NCBI GenBank assembly: GCA_028714515.1
Contig: JAQTMF010000008.1
Span: 1 to 33,448, forward strand
Direction of reading: 5' to 3'
DNA: 33,448 bases
From: Chthoniobacteraceae bacterium
GTDB lineage: Bacteria; Verrucomicrobiota; Verrucomicrobiia; Chthoniobacterales; Chthoniobacteraceae
In this document: piece by piece, positions 23,211 through 30,552 of the stretch
Layout: the number at the start of each line of letters is the position of its first letter
How positions within the stretch are numbered: the stretch's first letter is position 1
The notes under the pieces: generated by a model
What the model saw: only the letters and a program-made list of their open reading frames with translations
The model's database searches: none
Told to the model about the DNA's origin: nothing
Program-made: the position numbers and the translations under genes

Positions 23211-24104
23211 TCATTGGCTGAACCGCTCCTGGGGGCGCATGAGATCCGTAGAAGAGCAGGCCGCGTTCCAGGCGCGCGCCTTTCGCGCATGATGAAAGAG
23301 ATATTGTTGGGCGTAGCCTCCGTAGGGCCCAAAGGTGCGGGCCGCGAATTCCTGGAGCCGGCGGGCGGTCACGTTGCGCTTCCCCTTGAAGTAAAGCTGC
23401 CGCAAGACGCGCTCGATCCAGACGTCGATGGGAAAGGCTCCGAGGCGCTCGTAGGCAAAGAGCAGCGCGCAGTTGGCGATCTTTGGCCCGACGCCCGGCA
23501 GGCGGCAGAGTTCGGCCAGGGCCGCCGCGTCGTCCATGGTCCGAATCGCTTCGAGATCGACCGCGCCCTCCGCGACGAGCCGCGCGGTTTGGAGCAGGTT
23601 TTTCGCGCGGAACCCCAGGCCGCATGCGCGCAAGTCGGCTTCCGTGGCGCGCGCCAGGATCTCCGGCGCGGGATAGACGGCCGGATCTTCCCCTCCCCGC
23701 GTGGGACGGCCAAAGCGCCGCCGGAGGGCCAGCGACATCTGGCGGATGTGGGCGACCTGCTTCATGGAGGAGGTCAAAAAGGTGGCCACGCATTCCCAAA
23801 GCGGCTGGCGGATGATGCGCAGCCCCCGGCAAAAGGCCAGGGCGTCGGTCATGGCGGGATCGGTGGGGAAGCTGGCGTAGATGGCTTCCAGGTCGTGGTC
23901 GAGGGCGAAGTAGCGGGCCGCCGCGGCTTCCGCGCCGGGCGTGACCCAGAGTTCGCCGCCCTGCTGCCGGACGCGCACGGGCCGTGCGCCGATGAGCCCG
24001 CGATAGCCGCCCGCGCCGTCGTCGAGCCAATGGAAGACTTGGCCGGATTCGAGGGTCTGCCGAAGATTGAACTGCGGGGCCGGGAGTGGCGCGAGGCGGG
24101 GCAT
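23211..24104 (-). CDS. OGG1-family 8-oxoguanine DNA glycosylase/AP lyase
   Basis: Enzymes of this family excise 8-oxoguanine from DNA and cut the backbone at the resulting site. The 297-residue product has the OGG N-terminal motif (NLRQTLESGQVFHW, 13-26) and a helix-hairpin-helix GPD core: LPGVGPKIANCALLFAYERLG, then AFPIDVWIERVL. K208 and D227 align with the catalytic Lys and Asp of OGG1. The helix that carries the SSNNN-type loop in OGG1 reads SSMKQV here, so base recognition may differ. The end has no obvious extra domain. It begins 30 bases after cbiX. The location is probably incidental to cobalamin synthesis. Confidence 0.85.
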   Translation of the reverse strand: MPRLAPLPAPQFNLRQTLESGQVFHWLDDGAGGYRGLIGARPVRVRQQGGELWVTPGAEAAAARYFALDHDLEAIYASFPTDPAMTDALAFCRGLRIIRQPLWECVATFLTSSMKQVAHIRQMSLALRRRFGRPTRGGEDPAVYPAPEILARATEADLRACGLGFRAKNLLQTARLVAEGAVDLEAIRTMDDAAALAELCRLPGVGPKIANCALLFAYERLGAFPIDVWIERVLRQLYFKGKRNVTARRLQEFAARTFGPYGGYAQQYLFHHARKARAWNAACSSTDLMRPQERFSQ

Positions 24105-24134
24105 CCGCGACGATAGCCCAACCGCCGCCTTTCT

Positions 24135-24500
24135 TCAAAGGCTCTTGATGACTTCGCGCATCAGTTCGAAAAAGCGCGGATGCCGCCCGATGGGCTCCAG
24201 GAGTTCAAAGTCCAGCGCGGGATACGCGGCTTTTGCCTCCGCGATTTGCGTGGGGATGTCGGTGTTGAAGTGGTTGCCCCGGGCCATGAAGAGCGGGAGG
24301 ATCCGCGCTTTGCGGACCTGCGTTTGCATCATTTGGGCGGCCGCGTCCGTCAGGTTGGGCGAGGCGATTTCCATGAAGGCGAGGTAGACCGCGTCTTGCC
24401 CCAGGTCCTGGCGGAGGTCTTCGGCCAGCTTGCGGAAGGGGGCCGTCCATTCCGGGTTTTTGCTTCCGTGGGGCATGAGGATGAGGGCGGTCTTGTTCAT
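24135..24500 (-). CDS. cbiX: Short-form sirohydrochlorin cobaltochelatase CbiX
   Basis: CbiX inserts Co2+ into sirohydrochlorin, the entry step of the oxygen-independent corrin pathway. The 121-residue product is the single-domain (short, CbiXS) form known best from archaea, which works as a homodimer. The two metal-binding histidines are visible: H11 (ALILMPHGSKNPEW) and H77 (RGNHFNTDIP). It starts in an ATGA overlap with the cbiJ::thrH fusion (24497-24500) and is the last gene of the cobalamin run. A ferrochelatase role (SirB-like) is the alternative, but the operon favours cobalt. Confidence 0.92.
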   Translation of the reverse strand: MNKTALILMPHGSKNPEWTAPFRKLAEDLRQDLGQDAVYLAFMEIASPNLTDAAAQMMQTQVRKARILPLFMARGNHFNTDIPTQIAEAKAAYPALDFELLEPIGRHPRFFELMREVIKSL

Positions 24501-25864
24501 AGGAGAGGCTGGAGGGAGGTTTGCAGTTGATCAAAGTTCCAAACGGCGGGAAAGGCAACCCCCGCCTCCAGGACGCGCCCGGCGGGCCGGAGGAGGAAGG
24601 GGGCGTCGGCGGCTTGAAGCATCGCCACGTCGTTGAAGGAATCGCCGACGGCGGCGACGCGCGCCCCGAGCCGCTGGAAATGCGCGACGGCTCCGGCTTT
24701 CCCGGCGGGATCGCGCAAGGTGTAGCCCGCGAGGTAGCCCGCGGCGTCCAGGCTCAGGGCGTTGCAGAGCATCAAGGGGGAGCCGAGCTTGGCCAGGAGC
24801 GGCCCGGCGAGTTCGTGGTAGGTGTCCGAAAGGATCACGACCAGCGCGCGTTGCCGCGCCCAGGCGAGGAATTCCGCCGCGCCGGGGAGGGGCTCCATCG
24901 CGCCGACGATTTCCCGCAGGCGCATGAGGGTAAGGCCGTGCTGGCGGCAAAGCGCGATGCGCCGCCGCATCAGTTCGCCGTAGTCGGGGATGTCGCGCGT
25001 GGTGAGCGCCAGTTGCGGCTCGCACGCCGCCTCCGCGACGGTTTCCCAGATTTCCGGGACGAGTACGCTTTCCAGGTCCATGGCCAGGACGCCGCACGGG
25101 GGCGGCGGAACGGCGGACCGGAGCGCGGCGACGAGTTCCGCCATGCTGGAATAACCGTCCGCGTCCGTTTGCCCGGGGCGGCCGACGACAATCACCGTGC
25201 AGCCTTCCCGCCGCGCGGCTTCGAGTTTCTCCGGCACGCCGCCCGCGTTTCCGCTGTCTTTTGTGACGAGTACGCCGATGGCGTGTTCCCGCAGGACGCG
25301 CCGGTTTTCCTCGACGCTGAAGGGGCCGCGCCCCGCCAGGACGCGGTCCGCCGGGATGCCCGCGTCGCGGCACGACTGGTAAGACTCGGGATGATCCAGG
25401 ACGCGCGCGAAAAGGGGAAGTCCCGCGCGGCGCGCTGCTTCGGCATAGGGCGCGACGTTGCGCGAGCCGATGGTGAGCAGGATCGGCTTTCCCGTTCCGG
25501 CGGCGAGGCGCGCGGCTTCCGCGTGGCCGGGGGCGGGAAGCACGCCGCTCCCCTCCCCCGCGCCGCCGGGCCGGATGTAGCTCAGATACGGCACGCCGCA
25601 TTGTGCGGCGGCGGCGGATGCCGTGGCGCGCACGGCCTGGGCGTAGGGATGGGTGGCGTCGACGACGGCGCGGATGCGGCGCTCGCGGAGGAGCGCGGCC
25701 ATTTGCGCAACGTCGAGCCGCCCGCTCCGGTGCTCGATGCGCGGGTGGCTGCCGGTGGCGAGCGCGATGCCGGTGGCGGTGGATACCAGCACGCGGTAGC
25801 CCGCCCGGGCCAATGCCTCGGCAAAGGGGGCGGTTTCGCTGGTGCCACCGAGCAGGAGGATCAT
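24497..25864 (-). CDS. Fusion: cobalt-precorrin-6A reductase (CbiJ/CobK) + ThrH-like HAD phosphatase/phosphotransferase
   Basis: This 455-residue protein joins two enzymes. Residues about 1-248 are CobK/CbiJ, which reduces (cobalt-)precorrin-6A with NAD(P)H: ILLLGGTSETAPFAEALA at the N-terminus, VVDATHPYAQAV, LLTIGSRN, VLAGRGPFSVEENRRVL and LVTKDSGNAGG. Residues about 258-455 closely resemble ThrH, the phosphoserine phosphatase/homoserine phosphotransferase. The match shows in AMDLESVLVPEIW (D263/E265), TTRDIPDYGELM, VVILSDTYHE (S346), a Lys at 389, and AAVGDSFNDVAML (408-413). A Pro-rich linker (VPPPPCG) separates them. The frame is open throughout. The start ATG lies in an ATGA overlap with cbiH. 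Confidence 0.9.
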   Translation of the reverse strand: MILLLGGTSETAPFAEALARAGYRVLVSTATGIALATGSHPRIEHRSGRLDVAQMAALLRERRIRAVVDATHPYAQAVRATASAAAAQCGVPYLSYIRPGGAGEGSGVLPAPGHAEAARLAAGTGKPILLTIGSRNVAPYAEAARRAGLPLFARVLDHPESYQSCRDAGIPADRVLAGRGPFSVEENRRVLREHAIGVLVTKDSGNAGGVPEKLEAARREGCTVIVVGRPGQTDADGYSSMAELVAALRSAVPPPPCGVLAMDLESVLVPEIWETVAEAACEPQLALTTRDIPDYGELMRRRIALCRQHGLTLMRLREIVGAMEPLPGAAEFLAWARQRALVVILSDTYHELAGPLLAKLGSPLMLCNALSLDAAGYLAGYTLRDPAGKAGAVAHFQRLGARVAAVGDSFNDVAMLQAADAPFLLRPAGRVLEAGVAFPAVWNFDQLQTSLQPLL

Positions 25865-26640
25865 ACTTTGTAGCCGCGCGGGGTCACGAACCAGCCGTCG
25901 AGGATTTTCGAGGAGCTGTTGCCGATGATGACGATGCTTTTCATGGTGATCTCTTCGCCCAGGAAATGGTCGAGGTCCGATAGCACGAGGCGCTCGTCTT
26001 CCGCGCCGACGGCCGTGGCGATGCCGACGGGCGTGTTGCCGGGCCGGTGCTGGCGGAAGAGGGCGGCGGCTTCCTCGATCTGGCAGACGCGCTTGGTGCT
26101 CTTCGGGTTGTAGAGGGCCACGACCATGTCGGCCCCGGCGAGCGCTTCGAGCCGCCGCCGGATGGTTTCCCATGGCATGAGGAGGTCGCTGAGGCTCACG
26201 CAGGCGTAGTCGAGCATGAGGGGCGCGCCGAACCGCGCGGCGGCGGAGTTGGCGGCGGAGATGCCGGGGACGATCTCGATGGGGACGTCGATCCCGTGCG
26301 CCGCCGCCATTTCGATGGCGAGGCCCGCCATGCCGTAGACGCCCGCGTCGCCGGAGGAGACGAACGCGACGGTGTCGCCCTGGCTCGCCCGGTCAAGGGC
26401 GGCGCGGCAACGGTCCACTTCCTGCCGCATGCCGGTGGAGAGGAGTTCTTTGCCTTCGATGAGGTCGGCGATGTGGTTGAGGTAGTGTTTGTAGCCGACG
26501 ACGACGTTGCTGGCGCGGATGGCTTCCTCGGCGCGGTGGGTGCGGTCGAGCACGCTGCCCGGCCCGATGCCGATTACAAACAGTTTTCCCGGGCGACGGC
26601 CACTGTCACCCCGTTGATGATGGTCTTGGGTAGTATTAAT
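25861..26640 (-). CDS. cbiH: Cobalt-precorrin-3B C17-methyltransferase CbiH/CobJ (non-canonical start)
   Basis: CbiH methylates C17 and drives ring contraction of cobalt-precorrin-3. The core is clear: LFVIGIGPGS, NVVVGYKHYLNHI, VAFVSSGDAGVYGMAGLAIE, VPGISAANSAAARFGAPLM, VSLSDLLMPWETI, VVALYNPKSTKR, and the C-terminal IVIIGNSSSKILDGWFVTPRGY. No ATG, GTG or TTG exists in frame between the upstream cbiG body and the first motif. Two starts are possible. One is ATT at 26640, 5 bases after AAGGAGG, giving 259 residues. The other is CTG at 26583, giving 240 residues, the usual family size. I list the ATT start because of the ribosome site; the gene call does not depend on it. Confidence 0.88.
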   Translation of the reverse strand: MNTTQDHHQRGDSGRRPGKLFVIGIGPGSVLDRTHRAEEAIRASNVVVGYKHYLNHIADLIEGKELLSTGMRQEVDRCRAALDRASQGDTVAFVSSGDAGVYGMAGLAIEMAAAHGIDVPIEIVPGISAANSAAARFGAPLMLDYACVSLSDLLMPWETIRRRLEALAGADMVVALYNPKSTKRVCQIEEAAALFRQHRPGNTPVGIATAVGAEDERLVLSDLDHFLGEEITMKSIVIIGNSSSKILDGWFVTPRGYKV

Positions 26641-27347
26641 TGCGTCCTCCTTCCGGCCAGCAGGGCCGAGGGCTCGGCGACTGCGGGCAGTTTCACTTTT
26701 TCCGCCACAAACGCGGAGGGGCGGAAATGTTTTGCTGTCGAAAGTATTTCGTCGGCGGGGATGAAGCGGAGGCTCAGGCCCAGGCCGCGCGCCGCTTGCA
26801 GGAGCCCGGCTTCGTCGGCTTTCAGTCCCGCCGAGGCGAGCAGGCGCACGTCTTCCAGCGCCGCGCCCACTTTTTCCACTGCCCCGCGGATGGCTCCCTC
26901 GATGCTCTCGGTTTTCGCGCCCCGGCGGCAGCCGATGCCGATGATGAGCGTCTTCACGGCCTCGGTGGTGGTGGAGATGACGGGCTCGGCTCCCAGGGCG
27001 TTGCCGACTTCCAGGGCGAGCTGGTTCGCGCCGCCTTCGTGGCCGCTCAAGAGGCTGACGGCGTGCCGCCCGCCGACGTCCACGACGACGACCGCGGGAT
27101 CGGTGAGTTTGCTGCGGACGCACGGGGCGATGGCGCGCACGACGACGCCGCACGGGGCGATGTAGACGAGGCGCTTGTATCGGCCGAAGATTTTCTCCGT
27201 CAGCGGGAGAACGGCGGGGAAACGCTCGGCGTCGATCGGCTCCGCCACCGCGTCATGCACGTAGACGCGGCAGTCGCCGAGCTTGGCGGCGAGCCGCCGG
27301 GCGATGCGCGCGCCCTGGCCGCAGAGGGTGATGATCGCCGTGTTCAT
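26574..27347 (-). CDS. cbiG: Cobalt-precorrin-5A hydrolase CbiG, short form without the middle domain
   Basis: CbiG opens the delta-lactone of cobalt-precorrin-5A, releasing acetaldehyde in the anaerobic pathway. The start ATG at 27347 lies 2 bases after the cbiF stop and gives 257 residues. The N-terminal domain (about 1-130) has YIAPCGVVVRAIAPCVRSKL, DPAVVVVDVGG and SLLSGHEGGANQLA. The C-terminal domain begins directly after it (LIIGIGCRRGAKTESIEGAI, then LKADEAGLLQAARGLGL). It ends with LILPKTIINGVTVAVAREN. The roughly 80-residue middle domain of the 351-residue enterobacterial protein is absent. The 3' end overlaps cbiH if cbiH uses the ATT start. Confidence 0.92.
   Translation of the reverse strand: MNTAIITLCGQGARIARRLAAKLGDCRVYVHDAVAEPIDAERFPAVLPLTEKIFGRYKRLVYIAPCGVVVRAIAPCVRSKLTDPAVVVVDVGGRHAVSLLSGHEGGANQLALEVGNALGAEPVISTTTEAVKTLIIGIGCRRGAKTESIEGAIRGAVEKVGAALEDVRLLASAGLKADEAGLLQAARGLGLSLRFIPADEILSTAKHFRPSAFVAEKVKLPAVAEPSALLAGRRTQLILPKTIINGVTVAVARENCL
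26646..26652 (-). promoter_or_regulatory. Strong Shine-Dalgarno inside cbiG, before a putative ATT start of cbiH
   Basis: AAGGAGG on the minus strand, 5 bases before ATT at 26640. In cbiG it encodes two consecutive Arg as AGG AGG, codons that are rare beside the CGC/CGG used elsewhere in these genes. This suggests selection for the ribosome site. Confidence 0.5.
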
Positions 27348-27349
27348 GG

Positions 27350-28105
27350 TTACGAGGTGGCTTTGCGGTAGCCGTGGGAAAACTCGGCGGCGTAGAGCCG
27401 CGAGACCGCGCCGTGGCGTTCCAGGGCGCGCCCGACGACGATCATCGCGGTTTTGCCGATCCCGGCTTGCGTGACTTGGGCGGCGATGCCGGCGAGGGTG
27501 CCTTGCACGATTTGCTGATCCGGCCACGAGGCGCGGTAGACGACGGCGATGGGGCAGTCCGCGCCGTACTGGGCCGCGAGGGTTTGCGCGACGGCGGCGA
27601 TGTTGTGGACGGAGAGGAAGATGCACAATGTCGCGCGCGTTTGCGCCATGCGCTCCAGTTCCTGCCCGGCGGGCATCGGCGTGCGGCCGCCGGTGCGGGT
27701 GAGCACGATGGCTTGCGAGACTTCGGGCGCGGTCAGCTCGGTTTTCAACGCGGCGGCGGCGGCCTGGAAGGAGCTGACGCCGGGGACGACTTCGTAGGCG
27801 ATGCCGAGTTTGTCCAGCTCGATCATCTGCTCGCGGATGGCTCCGTAGATGGACGGGTCGCCGGTGTGCAGGCGGATGACGTCGATGCCCCGCTCTTGCG
27901 CGCGGCGGCAGACGGCGGTGGTTTCCTCCAGGGTCATCGCGGCGGAATCGTGTTTTTCGGCGGTCGCCGGGACGAGCCCCACGACTTCGGGGCTGACCAG
28001 CGAACCGGCGTAGATGCAGCATGCGCAGTTTTGCAGCAGCCGCGCGGCTTTCACGGTCAATAGTTCGGGGTCGCCGGGACCCGCGCCGACAAAGATCACT
28101 TTCAT
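27350..28105 (-). CDS. cbiF: Cobalt-precorrin-4 C11-methyltransferase CbiF/CobM
   Basis: This is the SAM-dependent methyltransferase that methylates C11 of cobalt-precorrin-4. The 251-residue product has the tetrapyrrole methylase fold: VIFVGAGPGDPELLTVKAARLL, CIYAGSLVSPEVV, VIRLHTGDPSIYGAIREQM, YEVVPGVSSFQAAAAALKTEL, QAIVLTRTGGRTPMP and VVYRASWPDQQIVQGTL. The YAGSLV and TRTGGRTPMP motifs are specific for CbiF/CobM among the paralogous methylases. It is the first gene after a 52-bp gap that contains a short repeat. cbiG follows 2 bases later. Confidence 0.96.
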   Translation of the reverse strand: MKVIFVGAGPGDPELLTVKAARLLQNCACCIYAGSLVSPEVVGLVPATAEKHDSAAMTLEETTAVCRRAQERGIDVIRLHTGDPSIYGAIREQMIELDKLGIAYEVVPGVSSFQAAAAALKTELTAPEVSQAIVLTRTGGRTPMPAGQELERMAQTRATLCIFLSVHNIAAVAQTLAAQYGADCPIAVVYRASWPDQQIVQGTLAGIAAQVTQAGIGKTAMIVVGRALERHGAVSRLYAAEFSHGYRKATS

Positions 28106-28126
28106 GGTATTGGAAAAGAGGTATAT

Positions 28127-28155
28127 CCGCAGATTTCGCAGATGGACGCAGATTT
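28127..28155. repeat. Degenerate triple CGCAGATTT repeat in the cbiL-cbiF gap
   Basis: Three tandem units on the plus strand, CGCAGATTT, CGCAGATGGA and CGCAGATTT, fill most of the 52-bp gap 28106-28157. Similar CGCAGAT-rich intergenic repeats are scattered in many bacterial genomes. There is no transposase or clear dyad. Confidence 0.6.
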
Positions 28156-28157
28156 GC

Positions 28158-28877
28158 TTATTTTTTAGCGGTGTGAACCAAGATGACTGAGAGGTATCCG
28201 GCTTCGGCGTCCTGGCCGCGCAGTTTGCGCAGGTCGGTCTCGATGCGCTGTGTGGGCTGGCCCGCCCGTTGCACGAAGACGGCGTCGCCGATCACGCCAA
28301 GCTCGTCGAGCACGCCGAGGATGTCGCCGAGGCGTTTGCCGATTTTCATGAGCACGATGGTTCCGCCGGTTTCCACCGCTTGCCGGATGGCCGTGAGGTC
28401 GTCGGCGGCGGGGACGATGGTGATGGGCTCTTTGCCTTCGCCGAGCGGGAAGGCGGTCAATGCCGCCACGGCGGAAAAGGAGGTGATGCCGGGGACGGTG
28501 ACGACGTTGACTTCGGGCGCGAGGGCTTTCAATTCGCGCAGGAGGTAGATGTAGGTGGAGTAGACCAGGGCGTCGCCCAGCGTGAGGAAGCAGACGTCCT
28601 CGCCGGTTTGCAGGAGGGCCAGGATGGTTTGGGCGGACTCTTTCCACCGGCGCGAGAGTTCCGCTTTGTCGGTGGTCATGGGGAAGACCAGTTCGTGAAT
28701 CGTCGCGGCCGCGTGCACGTGGCGGCCCGCGATTTCCAGCGCGACGCTCCCGCCTTCGGCTTTCGCCTTGGGGACGACGATGTGCGGGCAGCGGCCCAGG
28801 AGGGACGCGGCTTTGACCGTGAGAAGCTCGGGATCTCCGGGGCCGACGCCGATGCCGTAGAAGGTTCCAAGGCTCAT
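28158..28877 (-). CDS. cbiL: Cobalt-precorrin-2 C20-methyltransferase CbiL/CobI
   Basis: This enzyme methylates C20 of cobalt-precorrin-2 using SAM. The 239-residue product has FYGIGVGPGDPELLTVKAASLL at the start, then PHIVVPKAKAEGGSVALEIAG, which is diagnostic for CbiL/CobI. It continues with VCFLTLGDALVYSTYIYLL, VVTVPGITSFSAVAALTAFPL and GTIVLMKIGKRLGDILGVL. Length is typical. It starts in an ATGA overlap with the cbiE stop (28874-28877) and ends next to the short repeat. Confidence 0.95.
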   Translation of the reverse strand: MSLGTFYGIGVGPGDPELLTVKAASLLGRCPHIVVPKAKAEGGSVALEIAGRHVHAAATIHELVFPMTTDKAELSRRWKESAQTILALLQTGEDVCFLTLGDALVYSTYIYLLRELKALAPEVNVVTVPGITSFSAVAALTAFPLGEGKEPITIVPAADDLTAIRQAVETGGTIVLMKIGKRLGDILGVLDELGVIGDAVFVQRAGQPTQRIETDLRKLRGQDAEAGYLSVILVHTAKK

Positions 28878-29509
28878 CGGGTTGCCTCCTTTTTCACGAA
28901 GACGAGGATGCTGCGGGATGCGAGGTTCATAGGCAGGAGAAGCGGATCGGCCCGGCGGACGGATTCGTCCGGGAGCGTGAGGTTTTCACAAACGTAGATG
29001 GCGTGCGTGGGCAGAAGCGCGGCGGCCAGGGCGTCCACCCAGGCGGCGTTGGCGGGGTTCCCGGCGAGGACGGCGAGCCTTTCTTCGCCGCGAAGCGAGG
29101 CGGGGTCGAGGTCGGGCGCGTGGTCGTGCGCGGAGAGGATGCGGGCTCCGAACCATTCCACGCCGACGCTGGCAAACGCGGCCTGCACGGAGCTGATGCC
29201 GGGGATGACGCGGCAGGCGTCCGCGCCGAAGCGCCGGATGACGGGCCGCGCGAGGCTGCACAAGCCGGGGTCGCCCGTGACCAGGACGACGATGCGCCGC
29301 TTGCCGACGTGCCCGGCCATTGCGTCGAGCGCCGCGGGCACGTCCGCGCCCACGGGGATGCGCGTGGCCGCGCTTTGCGGAAAATTTTCCAGGAGACGCC
29401 GCGCGCCGACGAGCACTTCGGCCGCTTCGATGGCGCGCAAGGCCGCCGGGGTGACGTATTCCAGCGCGCCCGGGCCGCATCCGGCGATGGTGATCGGTTT
29501 TATTTCCAT
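28874..29509 (-). CDS. cbiE: Cobalt-precorrin-7 C5-methyltransferase CbiE
   Basis: CbiE methylates C5 of the contracted corrin ring. The 211-residue product starts at the ATG at 29509, overlapping the cbiD stop by 10 bases. Motifs include ITIAGCGPGALEYVTPAAL, EVLVGARRLLENF, IVVLVTGDPGLCSLARPVIRRF, CRVIPGISSVQAAFASVGV and LSAHDHAPDL. It is the stand-alone CbiE: the C15-methyltransferase/decarboxylase CbiT, fused to it in CobL proteins, is not attached and is not found elsewhere in the window. The open frame extending upstream is a shadow of cbiD. Confidence 0.94.
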   Translation of the reverse strand: MEIKPITIAGCGPGALEYVTPAALRAIEAAEVLVGARRLLENFPQSAATRIPVGADVPAALDAMAGHVGKRRIVVLVTGDPGLCSLARPVIRRFGADACRVIPGISSVQAAFASVGVEWFGARILSAHDHAPDLDPASLRGEERLAVLAGNPANAAWVDALAAALLPTHAIYVCENLTLPDESVRRADPLLLPMNLASRSILVFVKKEATR

Positions 29510-30552
29510 GGCGACAGGTCTCCCTCCGCGCCGAGCGGTTCCCCGGCCATGTTGACGAGCAGCACGGCGAGGGGCTGCTTTCCGCCGATGCGTTCCACGA
29601 TCGCCCGCCGGACGGCCGCGGCCAGCGCGTTGCCGACGCGGCTTTTTTCCCCGGGCGCGAGAGCTTCGAAGATGCCTTCGACGGTGGCGCTTTCCGGCAC
29701 GGGGTGGCCGAGGGCTTTTTCCGCGATACGGGAGACGACGCCCACGGCGCTGGGCGAGTTGGAGGAGTGGGTGTCCCATTCGCCGTCCGCGAGTTTCGCC
29801 AGTTTGCCGGGATGGCCCAGCGCGAGGAGGCGCTGGAAGGGCATGCGGGACGCCGCGTCGAGCATGAAGCCCCAATGGTTGCTGACCTGGACGATCCGGG
29901 CCGCGTCCAAGCGCAGGTTTTTGAGGGCCGCCCGCTCGCCGATGTTCCCCGGCACGAGCACGGGGGCGCGCACGCCGCAGGCCGCCGCGACGTCGAGCGC
30001 GCACTGGAGCGAGGCGGTGAGGGCGGGGACGCTGAAGGGCTTGACGATGCCGGTGGTCCCGAGGATCGAGAGGCCGCCCTCGATGCCGAGGCGGGGGTTG
30101 AAGGTGCGCGCCGCGAGTTCGCGGCCGCCGGGGATGGAGACGGTGACGCGGACGCCGCGCGGGGTGACTTCGCGGATCGCCTCGCGGATCATCCGGCGGG
30201 GGACGGGGTTGATGGCCGGTTCGCCGGGCGGGATGGAGAGGCCGGGCTTGGTGACGATGCCCACGCCTTCGCCCGCCGCGAATTGCACGCCGCCGTCTTG
30301 CGCGAAGGCGACGGCGACGGTGACGGCCGCCTGGTTGGTGACGTCGGGGTCGTCGCCCGCGTCTTTGCGGACGGAGGCTTGCGCGCTCGCGCCGTCGCGG
30401 CTCGGGGCGAGGACGGGGAAGCGCGCGCGGTTGCCTTCGGGCAGGGCGATTTCGACCGCTTCGGGGATTTCTCCGCCGCAGAGCAGCGTCACGGCGGCTT
30501 TGGCGGCGGCGGCGGCGCAAGCGCCGGTGGTGTAGCCGGTGCGCAGTTTCAT
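29500..30552 (-). CDS. cbiD: Cobalt-precorrin-5B C1-methyltransferase CbiD
   Basis: CbiD methylates C1 in the anaerobic pathway and is one of its markers. The 350-residue product begins with LRTGYTTGACAAAAAKAAV, the classical CbiD N-terminus. Other motifs are DDPDVTNQAAV, VGIVTKPGLSIPPGEPAINPVPRRMI, VTVSIPGGRELAARTFNPRLGIEGGLSILGTTGIVKP and VSNHWGFMLDAA. Length is typical. It starts in an ATGA overlap with cbiO (30549-30552), which couples the transporter genes to the biosynthetic genes. Confidence 0.97.
   Translation of the reverse strand: MKLRTGYTTGACAAAAAKAAVTLLCGGEIPEAVEIALPEGNRARFPVLAPSRDGASAQASVRKDAGDDPDVTNQAAVTVAVAFAQDGGVQFAAGEGVGIVTKPGLSIPPGEPAINPVPRRMIREAIREVTPRGVRVTVSIPGGRELAARTFNPRLGIEGGLSILGTTGIVKPFSVPALTASLQCALDVAAACGVRAPVLVPGNIGERAALKNLRLDAARIVQVSNHWGFMLDAASRMPFQRLLALGHPGKLAKLADGEWDTHSSNSPSAVGVVSRIAEKALGHPVPESATVEGIFEALAPGEKSRVGNALAAAVRRAIVERIGGKQPLAVLLVNMAGEPLGAEGDLSPWK

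Noticed and set aside
28127-28155. CRISPR-like array
   Set aside because: The units are only 9-10 bases, directly adjacent with no spacers, and no cas genes are present.
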